A DNA stretch of 64,000 nucleotides, taken from Vandiemenella viatica (Eukaryota; Arthropoda; Insecta; Orthoptera; Morabidae). This document shows, in pieces, positions 30,940 through 42,495 of the stretch. Under the pieces are notes generated by a model, which saw only the letters and a program-made list of their open reading frames with translations, made no database searches and was not told where the DNA came from. Location of the stretch: assembly GCA_031002005.1 (NCBI GenBank), contig JARYHS010013630.1, positions 33,009,504-33,073,503 of the forward strand, written 5' to 3'. Position 1 is the stretch's first letter; each line of letters opens with the position of its first letter. Made by a program: the position numbers and the translations under genes.

Positions 30940-32359
30940 GGCCATAATAGGGATGTTCATGGAGAAAATACATCGATGTGATGAATCGAAACGTTGTAAT
31001 CGATGTTTCACGATGCATTTAATAAAAACATCGATGTTTCCGATGCATCGAATATATATATGTGTGTGTGTGTTAATAAAGGTTAGGAAAGTAGAAAAAT
31101 TAGACATTTATTTGAATCATATTTTCAATTAGACTTTTACAGAGGCAATTTTTTGAATATCTGGGATTTCTAAATTAGAAATCCGACGAGATAGATATAA
31201 TACAAAGAGAGCGATGAAATGCTGAAAGAGAGGCTGTATTGGGATTCTAATCTAATTCGAATTTAAAAATATCAATATTTCTTCTATAAACTTTGAATAA
31301 ATAAGATTTTATTAACTCGCTTTACATGTATTCTGTTACACTGTTGATTTAAAGCTTGTGCAGCTTTCGAAAAATGTCTTACTGGTGGTACTGAGCTGGC
31401 TACCACAGTTTAATATTTGTAAGCCTTTTTGTACAATTTTGGAATGTGTTGTTAATAATCGGACCATACTTCTAACGGATTTTCACTAAGCCGTCCAGCC
31501 GGGGACCTCAAGTTTACAGACAGCTCATCAGAAACACTTTCTTCGGTCTTGTTTGATTTCTGGTTTTGGTGAACTAGTTTGTGATCATCGGTCCATAGAC
31601 TGAAATCTTCCAATGCTTTGTCCGAACTATCTGAATCAGATTGTATTTGCTTTCCTTCCAGCTCCCTATTCATCATATCTTTGATCTTTTGAACAGAATT
31701 TGCATAAGCCATCAGGTCTTCAAAATGTAGTTTTTTGAGCCAAAGGGTCCAATAAGATCGCGATAGCTAAAGACGAAACTTCTTCGATAGTACCCATGCG
31801 TTGTTCATTTCTTACAGAATTAGCTTATGCACTTCCATCACTAAGGGTTCAATCAGTCATATTTGCTTTGCGTTTGGAAAGCATATAGTTCACTAAAGCG
31901 AAAACTGTTGGTTTAATATTTATACCCAGATATTTCTTTAGTTGCAGCGTCAACTCCAATAAACCTATTGCTCATTATTTTGTTTAATTTTTATGAGCTC
32001 ATAGAGCAGGAAAAGGCCATACACTCTGCAGACAAACCTATGCGAATGTCGTATCATTGAGGCCCACACTACAGTGCCGGGAAATTTCAAGTAAATTGTA
32101 GTTTTTTGTTGTTTTATCCAAGTTAAAATAAAAAAAAATGAATGTGATTTTGTAGGTGACAAAAATATCGTATAGTGATAGAATTTCCTATTTTGATTTA
32201 AAATTAATCCTATCGCGTCGAAAAAACGAGTGCGTTCTTCCGATGTATCGAATGAAATACATCGATGCATCGTTAAATATCGAGAGTAAGCGATGCATCG
32301 AATAGTAAACATTGATGTTTTCGATACTTCGATGTATATCGAGCATCACTAGACCATAA
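30940..32359. mobile_element. hAT element with 8-bp target duplication, internally decayed
   Basis: The element spans 30948-32351, with ends TAGGGATGTTC and (reverse complement) TAGTGATGCTC, rich in ATCGAT repeats just inside. The flanks GGCCATAA (30940-30947) and GACCATAA (32352-32359) match at seven of eight bases. The interior holds a transposase fragment. Confidence 0.8.
31452..31960 (-). pseudogene. hAT transposase C-terminal fragment
   Basis: On the minus strand the readable blocks are NIKPTVFALVNYML, then IEEVSSLAIAILLDPLAQK (the ATLLDPRFK-like segment) and, at the end, VSDELSVNLRSPAGRLSENP. The last is the hAT dimerisation region, where family members read close to EL..YL..P......NPL..W. 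Stops interrupt the upstream blocks; only 31712-31452 is an open frame. The BED finger and most of the catalytic core are missing. The ends described for the enclosing element support the family call. Confidence 0.7.
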
Positions 32360-32369
32360 ACCACTTAAA

Positions 32370-34451
32370 AATACCATCATTCAGTCAGACAGACAGGCTT
32401 CAGTCACGACGACCTTCCAAACCGGCGAGTATGAGAGGTTGCCCGCCGACATGGAGACAATGAGGTCACTCAAAAACCACTACCGGAAAAGGTGGCAACG
32501 GCAGCGGGACCAACACGACAAGAGACTTTTCAGAAGATATTCAAACTAACTTAAACATTCTCGACAAGAATGGAGAATAACAAAATGGGAACAGAAAATG
32601 GCGAACATATCTCTACAAAACAAGGATGCATGGCAACTCGTGAGAAACTTGAAGGAACCCCGAGAGAATAAAACACCAATGGACCCCTTGGTCCGTGTTT
32701 TCTTCCTATTGCCAAGGCAGAGGTGCTTGCGGAAATCTTTGCACCTCAGTAGTCGTTATCTCAGTACCAACTGCTTGAAGACGAACAACAACATGAAAAG
32801 AAAATCGAACAACTGGCAAGAGAAATTCTGGCAGAACCAACCGATGAATTACCCGAACTTACATCTCCAGGAGAAATTTGGAAAATAAGTAAACGTCTTG
32901 GAAACAGGAAATCTCCAAGTGTCGACAACGTTACTAACCAACACTTGAAGAACTTGCCGACTAAAGCAGTGGTGTTATTAACAAGGATATTCAACGCCTA
33001 TTTACTCAGATTCTATTTTCCGGAGCATTGGAAAGTTAGTAAAGTAATAACTTTGCCAAAACCAGGGAAAAATCGTGCTGATCCACTAAATTACAGACCA
33101 ATCAGCTTCAAAAGCTCAATGGTGAAATTATCGGAACAGGTCATTCTGAAAAGAATAAACTACACCCTGGATTCCGAGAAAACAATTAGAGAGGAACAGT
33201 TTGGTTTTACAAGCCGGGTGTCTGCAGTTTGTCAGCTGCTCCGCTTAACAGAAGATATCAGCAATAGTTTCAACTCGTCCTACTCAACAGCAGCCGTCTT
33301 CTTGGATGTTGAAAAGGCTTACGATAAGGTTTGGCATTTGAACCTCATCGTAAAACTGAAGCAAGAAACAGGAATAAAACAGTCATACATCAAACTGATA
33401 GTAAGCTATCTCTCCAACAGAAGATTATTTGTCACCATCGATGGACAACGCTCCGCAATGCACCTCATCGAAACAGGAATTCCTCAGGGATCTCTTCTAT
33501 CACCAAAACTATTCATCATTTATGCCAACAAAATACCAGTAACTCCACTAGTTCGAATGGCACAATTCGCAGGCGACACTATGGTGTATAAAACCGGGCG
33601 ACACCATGAAAACAACATTAACAGAGTCCAGAACACAATAGATAAAATTGAAAAATGGTGCAAACTAAACAAAGTCCAAATAAATCCTACTAAATGTGCA
33701 GCCGTATATTGTAAGTGGAAAAGACCACAGATTAATCCCAACTTCAATTTATGGGTCAAGCCATACCCTGGGATAGTTAAGATATCAGGAACATGTAATT
33801 AACAGAAGGAGAGGAGGATTCGGTCTGTCGCAAAATTTGGGCCCGATAATGCGCTCCATCAGTCTTACAATGGAAACCAAGCTGCGAATTTACAAAATGA
33901 TAATCCTCCCATACCTGTTATACGGATACCAGGTGTGGGGAACGGTATCGAAATCCAACCTATGTCACATACAACGTCTGCAAAACAGATTTCTTCGACA
34001 AATCTTAAACGCCCCACGATACACGTCGGTAAGGGAAATTCACAACTTTACTTCCACACCATATATTGCAGAAGAAGTTATTAAACTGACATCAAATCTG
34101 CATACAAGAATAGAATCATTACGATTAGAAGAAACAAGATTATAACAGATTGGAACATCAATTCCCCTACGAATACACAAGTTTAAATAAAGTGCCCTTT
34201 TCAATTGTTCAGCCATCAGTGTAAAATCAAAAAAATTTCTACAAGTAAAAAAAAAAGGTAATTAACAAAAACTAGCTATAACCTTAAATGTTGAGGTTAC
34301 ATAAGTTCTCTATTACAAAGGACAAAGTTTTCCCTCAAAATGTGCAAATTAAATGTGTCCCCAAATTGCCCAACCAGAAACTATAGTGTAGGGCGGCCGA
34401 AGGCTACGGAACATAAGAAAAGCCGTAGAGGCAGAGAGAGAAAAAAAAAAC
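32370..34451 (+). mobile_element. Jockey-like LINE, 5'-truncated, reverse transcriptase copy
   Basis: The copy starts in the linker between endonuclease and reverse transcriptase and runs to an A-rich tail at about 34439-34451. Its last 110 bases share blocks with the end of the gag-only element 3.6 kb upstream, so both belong to one family. Its 5' edge lies next to the hAT target duplication. Confidence 0.8.
32430..34145 (+). pseudogene. Jockey-type reverse transcriptase, inactivated
   Basis: Frames at 32598-32888, 32945-33802 and 33837-34145 make up most of an ORF2 reverse transcriptase. Visible motifs are LPKPGKNRADPLNYRPISF, EEQFGF, FLDVEKAYDKVWH (motif A Asp kept), GIPQGSLLSPKLF (motif B) and AQFAGDTMVYK (motif C). 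Motif C should read FADD, so the first catalytic Asp is replaced by Gly and the copy could not polymerise. A frameshift near 32690, a stop (TAG) near 32750 and a deletion just before 33800 (where YLGV-type sequence should be) add to the damage. The last block (LRIYKMIILPYLLYGYQVWG) is the usual C-terminal region. Confidence 0.85.
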
Positions 34452-36489
34452 AAACAATTTTACAGACGTGTGCTGTTGTAAAGATCCGATAATTTGACGA
34501 CTAGATCCACCCTTCTCTTCAGGAATGAATTCATTTGTTTGTTAACCAGTAGAAATTAATTTACACCTGAAAAAGGAGAAGGGGAAGGTAGCTGTCGAGA
34601 TATTGTGTTTTTACAACAGAATCCCCAAAGAAAATGTTATTCTATATAAAAAAAAAAACTTGTTCTATCTTCTTTAATGTTTCCCAAACCCCCATAACAT
34701 TCCATAATAACAGTTACATTCCAAAGCTGCATAATCCAATCCGTCGTCTAAATTAATTAAATATATAACGTCGCACGTACACGAAAACCGAGAAACTTTT
34801 AACCAGTCAGAATGACATTTTAACCAGTCAGAATGACTTTAAAAAAAAAAAAAAATATTGCTAGCCTCGGTTGTTAAACGCCCCAAACCTGTGAAAGCTT
34901 GGGGAAACTCCGCCATATAATGAATTTTTTTTGTTTATGGTTTTACGCGTTACATTAGAGGTGAAAAACTAATGGGGACAAAGAACGGGAATGAATGTCA
35001 AACCTCAGTCATAACGGTGTTGATAATTTACACAATAATATCCCGGTTCCTCCCATCATTCATTTGTATAACTGATAATTTTTTATGTTAATTTATATTG
35101 AAAAAAGGTTAATTTTATTTATAACTGGAGGGAAACACCTCACAGAGAAGCAACCTAAGAGATTCCAGGCCACGTTTCCTGCTTCTTTGACTCATCTCGA
35201 TGTATAACTTTCCGGAAATATTCGTGTTTGGACTACCAACAATAATTTGCTGTATGGAACCTTCGACCGGCGTCGCTGCATTGATTTTCAAATGGTTTCA
35301 TGGCAGAACTTTTCGGAATTCTATTTCCACGAGAAGTGCACTATCCACAATTCTGTTCCTTAAACTAAATGTTACAGTGATATAAGATCTTGTCACAGTT
35401 GCAGATGTTAATAAATATGCGCAAAAGTATATTAGGGGGCAGCTGCTGATGGTATTTTGATTTAAAGAAGCTGTTGGCGGTAAGAACAAACTGTTCTGAC
35501 ACATTGGATGACCTGACCATTAACAAAGACAACATACGGAAATTTAAGTCAATAGCTGTAACTGAGAAAAAATTCTCAGTAAAAAAAAACTAATTTTCTA
35601 CAAAGTGGAAGCAGGTCACTAATTTAACTTTCTTCCAAACCAAAACCAGTAAGCTGTTGGAAGCAAAAACTTATATTCTTTTAACTGATGCAACAAAAAG
35701 AATTAATTTTATATTATTGGGAAAATGTTCAAATCTATTATATACTGAAAAAGTCTCTGCCCTACTTTCATACTTCTGAGTACCTTCATACTTAACACGA
35801 ATTCTTCAAATTTAGCAGAGTTAAGCTTTTACATCAGCCTAATAAGGTCACCTGTGTCCCTAAAACTCATTTTTTTTATGTCCTTACTGACTCATTTCCG
35901 TCACTTTTAAACTCTTTGAAACGCATTTTTTGTTTAAATCGACCTTAAGAGTTGTGTCTATTTCACTGCTTTGTGTTATACTGATTTCGTGACCTGGGAA
36001 CTATTCTAGACTGGTAACCATACCCAGACATGGTCATTGGTCACAGGTCCACACCTACTTACCATATACACAAGTTTTTTCAACTGCATCCGGCGACATT
36101 ACAACACTGTTTGTGTTTTCCTTACTATTACTATAATTTTTATCACAATCGAACTGTTAGAAAGGTGTAGTCATTTGTTTATTCGTTGAGATTTTCTTAA
36201 CAAACTGTTTTTTTTTTTAAACCACAAAATGCATTATTTGATTTATGTTTGTGATTTACTATAGTAGATAACAGTTTGTGTGGGGAAGAGGGAGTGGGGC
36301 GGAGAATTAGCGCTGGTCAAGTCGAAGCTGATGGTTGCGTTGTGATTATCATCGCTAATTTTTAATTGCGTTGGATCACATTCTTCGGTGGTAATTCACT
36401 TAGTCATATAATTGCCCTTTCATATAATTTTTTAATTATCTTATGTAGTTGGAGTGTTAATTTTCTCCCTCCCCCATCAAATTTTGTGA
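34452..36489. other. Unassigned sequence with a 20-base tandem duplication
   Basis: TTTTAACCAGTCAGAATGAC occurs twice in tandem at about 34798-34837. A weak SINE-like trace (TTTTACGCGTTACATTAGAGG) lies near 34940. The rest, including 35200-36480, shows no gene or element. Confidence 0.4.
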
Positions 36490-37440
36490 TTTAAGAATTT
36501 TAATTTTAAATTCCTTGGGCGTTTTTGAAAAATTACTTATTACTTCACTAGGTAATTTGTTTCAATACCTGACACCCTTACCAACAAAAGAAAATTTTCC
36601 CATTCCCTTATGCATGAAATAGAGTGCCAGTTTTTTGTAATGGTCATCTTTCCCCTTCCATGAACTATTCCTAATTCTTCAACAAATATCCTTCAAGCCC
36701 AATCACCAACATACACCTTGTATATTCCCAGCACTCTCTTCACACTCCACCTGTCTTTCAAGTGACTCCCAATCCAACTCCTTTATCATACTGGGAGTTG
36801 CGATAATTTCCACAAAAAATCAGCTGCTTTTCTTTGTACGCCCTCCAACTCCTTTATTTAATGTGGGTCCTAAACTACACCAGACAACTGAACAAAAATC
36901 AAGTAACATTATTGTACAAGTATAGATATATGTTTATATGTTTACCTAGGACACTGAAGATGTCTTAAATAAAGACGAAACGCGTTTGCCATCAAAAGCA
37001 TTTGTTTTAGTTGCAAGACGGGAAAACTAACAACAACAAAAAATAGTTATCATAGCAACCAAGGACCTGGGACGAAAAATCACCAACGTGGTACACCACC
37101 ATATTCAACTAATGGCCTGGCCAAAATTTTTAACGCAATTCCGTAACATCCTCTCATCAGCGTGTCCAGTAAATTAAAGATTATGTAATCTTTTCCAACC
37201 ACCTGCCTATTGCACTCTGCCCTGTTGAGTTTGTTATCAAAGTTTATGCCAAGATATTTTCACTTCAAGCCTTCAACAAACAATTCTGCCCCCATCACAT
37301 ATTTATAAACAAACTTTAGTTTTTTTATTGTGTACCTAATAAGCTGGCTCTTCTTGGTATTTATCATTCCATATTGACCTATCCATTTAGATATTCTGTC
37401 CAGGTTACCCTGGCCTGGTGTGATTCCAGTATTCATTTAA
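36490..37440 (-). mobile_element. Old CR1-like LINE fragment, no open frame, interrupted
   Basis: The sequence matches the C-terminal coding region of the CR1-like copy at 47.7-48.5 kb block by block on the minus strand (for example CCCTTACCAACAAAAGAAAATTTTCCC and AATAAGCTGGCTCTTCTTGG). Many substitutions have closed all frames. The match breaks off near 36890 and resumes near 37105, where another sequence has been inserted. Confidence 0.75.
36895..37105 (+). mobile_element. Insert with a hammerhead-like RNA motif, possibly Penelope-derived
   Basis: The insert disrupts an old CR1-like copy. At 36946-36990 it holds CTGAAGA, a 5-bp stem GTCTT/AAGAC, then GAAAC and the palindrome AAACGCGTTT. 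This order matches a small hammerhead ribozyme core, with one extra U before stem II. Hammerhead motifs are known from Penelope-like elements. No protein sequence remains to confirm the source. Confidence 0.4.
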
Positions 37441-38154
37441 AGAAAATAATGTAGTCAAAATGAAGTAAAAAACTCTAATTAACATTCTCCCATGGTCGTC
37501 GTATCAACCCCGAGGCCACTTGAGAGTCCTGTAGTCGTTTAGTGAATGAGAACTAGTTACTCATACAGTGGGGAGCCCTGAGCCGGCCACGGCAGCCGGA
37601 TGAGCGGAAGTTGCGCTGTCGTCGGAAGACCCATCGCGTGTCCTCTATCCAGCAGCGTCATGTTGACGCAGAGCACTACGTCTGTAGATAACAGATATCC
37701 CAAACATGGCTCGGCGGCGGAATGTTAGTACTGTGCAATGACTGGGCAGAGGTACGTACGTGCTGATTTTTATCAGAATGACCTGAATGCTTTACCGCTG
37801 CATTTGCTCCCTCAAGTCATTCGTCCCATTACACACAACTCCCAAGACTGAGACTCCCCTAGTTACAAACGAACTAAATAAATTCATGTAAATTCGTTTT
37901 GTAAACTGAAGGAATTTCTAAATTTCTGACACGAATCGATTTGTACAAATCTTGAAGCATTTCCTTTCTTTCCCTAAAATATTAAGCAGTCAAATGACAC
38001 AGATTAGTAGAATAGAGGCATCTATCACAATAATTCTCAACTGCTGTGGAAGTGACCCAACTGTTCATGGAGAATTTTCTCTTCACCAACGCTCAACAAC
38101 TGATTTAAAACAATCCTGAAAAACTTTAATGCCACTGGTTCAATCAAATCTAGA
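37441..38154. other. Unassigned; contains a GC-rich block
   Basis: About 37480-37760 is clearly GC-richer than its surroundings and ends in a donor-like GCAGAG/GTACGT at 37751. A non-coding first exon is possible, but no coding frame or partner exon was found. Confidence 0.3.
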
Positions 38155-38395
38155 TTTTTTTTAAATTTTTGTTTTACGCTTCGTCGACGTCGAGGTCATT
38201 AGAGGCGCGAAAGGACTGTGTACGAAGATCGGAAAGGAATTCGATTACGGCCTTTTGTAGCAACCGTCCTGGCATTTTTCTGGAGTGATTTGGGGAAACC
38301 ATGCAAAACAAAAATCTGTACAGTCGGACGGGTACTCTAACCCGCGTTCTCCCAAATGTGAGGCGAGAACGTTATCGCTCACAACCACGTTCAGT
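38155..38395 (-). repeat. SINE, main family
   Basis: Minus-strand copy with a T run at its start (tail), TTTTACGCTTCGTCGACG, the body block GTGATTTGGGGAAACCATG, and the tRNA-like head ending near 38395 (CTCACAACCACGTTCAGT). The family consensus start reads ACCGAGCGTGGT. Confidence 0.8.
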
Positions 38396-39264
38396 ATATC
38401 TACATTCAAATAAATATCTGTTATGTGTTATTTCAAGATATCACATACATAACAGAAAAATACTGAAGAACTTGTTCGAATTTTATTAATCAATTTCACT
38501 GCACCATATTGTATTTAGGCTTTCAGAGTTGAAACTCGGGTAGGAACCATCAACAATTCTCACAGAAAGAAACTAACTCCTCTGTGTAAATGTTGCAGGA
38601 ACGATGAAGTTACTGGAACAAACATGCAGAGGGAAAAGTTGGTTTCCAACTATTTTGATATACATGGAGATAATGTTACTACGACACAATAGGTGGCCCC
38701 CAGGCAAAATGCTTTTTTACGAAAACTGAAGAGAAACGGAAAACGGTGGATCTATTGCTGACTTTAAGTAAAATAAAACAGATAAAAGAATGATGAAAAT
38801 CGGTGCTTGTGTTGTTTTACAGTATGAGGATGGACTGTAAGAACGGATTCGGCCTAACAAGTCTTCAGTCAATGCTTGTGATACATTATTACAATCCTTT
38901 CAGTAGGGTAGTGTGTATTAGGTATACATCTAATGAAACTAAGTAACAAAAGATTCAACTTACCACGTACGCAGATACATATGAGTAGGACCTACTGTGC
39001 TGGTTAAACGAATAAATTGTATCTCAATATATCACCTATACCGTATAATAACTTTGGAGAAAAGATGTGTCTGTGCATTAAATTTTATTTCTGATAATAA
39101 ATCCAATGTACACTGCATCACGCAAACACAAAACAGATTTTAATTGGGCTGCACACGGTTATTACTTGCGTCATCTGTCGGGATGTAGGATACCTGCTAT
39201 CCCGTGAATTAAGTTACAAATTCCCTACGATACTCAGTCCAAAACCTAAATTTTGGTACGTATA
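38396..39264. other. Unassigned AT-rich sequence
   Basis: No gene or repeat was recognised. Confidence 0.35.
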
Positions 39265-39776
39265 CATATTTTCCGTGCGTCATGCAAAAACTAATAAATG
39301 TATTTTAGCAAAACCTGACACAGTAACAGCTTAGAATGCCGGGTAAGATCCTACATGATACTTTTCATCCAGATTAATAAAGTATTTTTCCGTGACACAC
39401 GTATAAAAAACCGTTATTTCTCCACAAGAAATAATGGTTGCAATTTGCGTTGAATTTGGAATTTTTCTCTGTCAGTCTGCCCGCGCATCAAGCAAAAACT
39501 AATGAACGAATTTCAACAAAATTTTGGTTAGTAATAGCTTATGCCATCAGTTAACATACAGCAATTAATAAATTCAGCAAAACTGAATATAGTGAAAGCT
39601 TATGTCAATAGTAAACAAAGTAAAATAGCGCGATATTTCGTCCATGACGTTACTTCTCATCAAGATCAGGATAATATGGAGGCAAAAAACTTAAATTTTT
39701 CAATCGTTGCCTGTATGTGCCCACCTCACGTAAAAACTAATGACTGAGTTTCAGCATGACTGCACTCTAAGTTAAG
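39265..39776 (+). repeat. Degenerate interspersed 75-bp repeats
   Basis: Units at about 39265-39340, 39472-39551, 39556-39612 and 39706-39776 share CATGCAAAAACTAATGAAC, a TTTCAGCAAAA block and AGTAATAGCTTATG. They are separated by 5-130 bases of unrelated sequence. The match is partial and was found by eye. Confidence 0.5.
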
Positions 39777-39879
39777 TGTTTTAATTCTAGTATTTATCTG
39801 AGAGAGTAACGTGGCTAGGGAAGCAGGGGAACTGGACTATGAAACTTTTTTGAAATCCTAGATTGTTTGTAATAGCAAA

Positions 39880-40240
39880 GGACTCGTATAACCGGCCAAA
39901 AATCAAAAGAGTTAGGAAATCAAGGGAGGAGAAAGGCAGTTAGATTTGTTTGTGGAAATCATTGCAAAATACTTTCAATAACGGTTATAATAAAAGAGCT
40001 GGTATGAGTTTCACTGGAAGACAGGAGGTGGAAGGTAGGACTGTGGCATAGATTTGAACTGACATTGACCGAAAAAATTAGAATATTAGGTAGAGGTGAA
40101 GAGGAGACTGCGATTATTACTTGATTTCAGGTATAATGGAGTGATGAAGTATTTATTTGTAGTGGATCAGCTACTGGAATTACTTAGTGGGTGTTAAAAA
40201 AAAAAAGTGTAAAATATTTTAGGAGGTGATAGTATGCATC
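39880..40240 (+). mobile_element. CR1-like LINE relic with A tail
   Basis: Translated pieces align with the CR1-like C-terminus (RKAVRFVCGNH, IIKELV.VSLEDRR, then DYYLISGIMEW matching the HKLALDFRHKGV region), in different frames and with stops. An A run at 40197-40207 follows. Confidence 0.6.
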
Positions 40241-40339
40241 CAAATAAGACAAAATGTCTAATTAACATCGGGTAGAAAACGCATACGTTCGGAGCTAATG
40301 ACGGATCCGCAGTGTGGCGCCCGTCCACGGCAATGCATG

Positions 40340-40482
40340 CCTCAGCCTTTCACCGTAAGGAATCACGCATTCTATGAGACTGTCCTGGGTGATCCTGTAC
40401 GTGCTGACATGCATTGAAGACATATAGGACCAACCCAGACAGTTTGAAGGAGTGCGTGATTCCTTGCGTCGAAGGGCTGAGG
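40340..40482. repeat. Near-palindromic hairpin
   Basis: The arms 40340-40404 and 40418-40482 are reverse complements with roughly three-quarters identity. The outer 30 bases (CCTCAGCC..TTC..CGTAAGG, then AATCACGCA) match best. The loop is only about 13 bases. It has no coding capacity. Confidence 0.75.
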
Positions 40483-40641
40483 TTCTTTTCGCAGTATACG
40501 GTTTTGACGATTTTGACCGAACTGCAGAAACTATTATTTTTTCTCCCTAACACAAGCTCCGTGTGGTTGTTGAGTGATTTGCTATTTGATTATAATTGAT
40601 CGTAAACAAATAATTGTATTAATTTTATACAACCGTCGACG

Positions 40642-40647
<6 letters not shown>

Positions 40648-40675
<28 letters not shown>
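40648..40675. repeat. TA microsatellite
   Basis: About 14 uninterrupted TA units. Confidence 0.9.
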
Positions 40676-40678
<3 letters not shown>

Positions 40679-40879
40679 TGTGCATACTGGTACTACATTC
40701 TTGAAAAAGGCGATTAAGCTATTGGAGATTGAAAGAAAATCTACACAAGTTAACTCAATATGCCTTTATTGAACAATATAACACAGCAGAATGAAATATA
40801 CGGAAGACAATAAACACATTTTTAAAGAAATAATGAAGTAATACATAGCCAAACACCTATTACATTGTCTCGTGGGCAC

Positions 40880-41130
40880 GACCGTACGACTTAAAACCGT
40901 GTAATGTGAGAGCGTGCATTTGGCCACGTACGCCACTGAGTTATCTGTCGCCGTCCGGCTGCCGCGTGTCGCAGTAGCAGTGGACGGCTGCTATGCGGCG
41001 ACCGGACGGCATTTTGCCGTCGCCGTGTAAAGTGAAAGGGGCCATGCTCTTCTTCACGCCTGCACTGGTACAATGTCGCCGTACGATTTTCTGCCGTTAG
41101 GTCGAAACCATATAGTGTGAAAAGAGCCTG
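40880..41130. repeat. GC-rich block with three direct GTGTAA-GTGA-type repeats
   Basis: Three related motifs, CCGTGTAATGTGAGAGC (about 40896), CCGTGTAAAGTGAAAGG (about 41022) and ATAGTGTGAAAAGAGCC (about 41105), lie in direct order in a GC-rich stretch. It resembles the inside of a Harbinger-type MITE, but no ends were fixed. Open frames here are not believed to be genes. Confidence 0.4.
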
Positions 41131-41379
41131 AGGCATGCAACGCCGTAGACGGATTTGTTATTAATTCCGAAAATATTCGTTTGCAACCCAGTGTTTTTCA
41201 GATATTTTTGCCTTATTTTGATGCATAATGTCATCTCCAGAAATATTTTACCCTTTTTCTGACACCCTGTATACTTCTAATAAAACAGTTAAAAGTAAAC
41301 ATAAATTAGTTGTTAGCGAAAGCCTAAGATCCAGTACAATTAATAACAATAATATTCTTATAGCACCGGCCAGTGAGGC

Positions 41380-41756
41380 TCACTGTATCACGGGACCCTG
41401 TCCAGCTTGTCAGCCGTCCTCACACAGCTTATTAGACAGTTTCTCATCGTCTAGGCGAAGAGAAAGGTTAAGGCGTCTGACTAGAGATCGAAAGGTCTCT
41501 GGTTCGAATACCTGTCTCGGCGGGGATTTCATAGGCACTTAACCCGACCTTCCCCTCTGGCACAGCTTGCTGTGTAATGTGAAGTACACCAGAACGCTTC
41601 CGTGGTTCGGATTCCACGTTAAACTACAGGATTCCTGTACCCTGTAGGATTGCCGGTTAGGTTAAGGTGGCTACGACAGAGGCGGAATGTGCAGCCAGTA
41701 GAAACCTTGTCACCAGGTCATTCCGACTACACGGAATTATTATTATTATCTAGACA
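41380..41756 (+). repeat. SINE with a tRNA-Ser-like head and ATT tail
   Basis: The head reads GGTTAAGGCGTCTGACTAGA, a stem with a variable arm, then GGTTCGAATACC. This order and the long variable arm fit descent from a class II tRNA such as tRNA-Ser. A roughly 230-bp body follows, and the end is an ATT repeat (about 41737-41750). Confidence 0.65.
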
Positions 41757-42222
41757 CTTTCGTCCTATAGGTTAAGAACGCCGGGTCTATCAAACCCGGT
41801 TTGAATTCGGACAGGACACACGTCTCTCATTATTCACACTTACCACCTATGTAAAACAGGAGGCAGGTGGCATGGCGTCCAAAGCAGGCCGCATCAAGAA
41901 AGAAAAAATCCTATAGCCTGGTGCAGAGTATTTCTTGAAATTACGGACAGACGCAGCATTAAAGTACTGTTGATGACACGAGACAATGTCAACATAGTTT
42001 GTTCTACCACACATTTTTAATGTAGTACATGGATATATTTCAACGAGACCGAACTGATATAAGAGAGCTCGCCATAGTGACGTCACCGATTTTAGTGAGC
42101 TTTGGTGTTCACGTAGGGGTCACCCGCTACAGTAGAACCCCCATGTCTCTCATCCTACTGGGTTCTCTTTTCTGAGCAAAAGCGGATGAAGGTTTTTGAT
42201 GCTGAGCAACTCTCTCTCGCAC
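41757..42222. other. Unassigned sequence
   Basis: Nothing recognised between two SINEs; an open frame at 41847-42086 has no domain. Confidence 0.35.
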
Positions 42223-42445
42223 AACTCACTGCTGTTGCCGACCTCGGTAGCGTAGGGGCTCCGCGTGCCGAAGGTCGCCGGTTCGAATCCGGCCGCGGGC
42301 ATAGATGTTTAAGTGTTGTATGTCTGTGTGAATGTCCTGTCCGTCCTGTGGTGTCTATACTTAGGAATTAAAAACTTACTGGAGAACTAATTCACTGGAA
42401 GAGATATCATGAACACATTGAGCTGGCTGAATGGCTTAGTTGCCG

Positions 42446-42495
<50 letters not shown>

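Noticed and set aside
40891..41136. 81-codon minus-strand frame in the GC-rich block
   Set aside because: It lies in a block of direct repeats that looks like the inside of a MITE and has no recognisable domain.
41455..41530. Functional tRNA-Ser gene
   Set aside because: The head resembles tRNA-Ser, but the acceptor stem does not pair and a SINE body with ATT tail follows.
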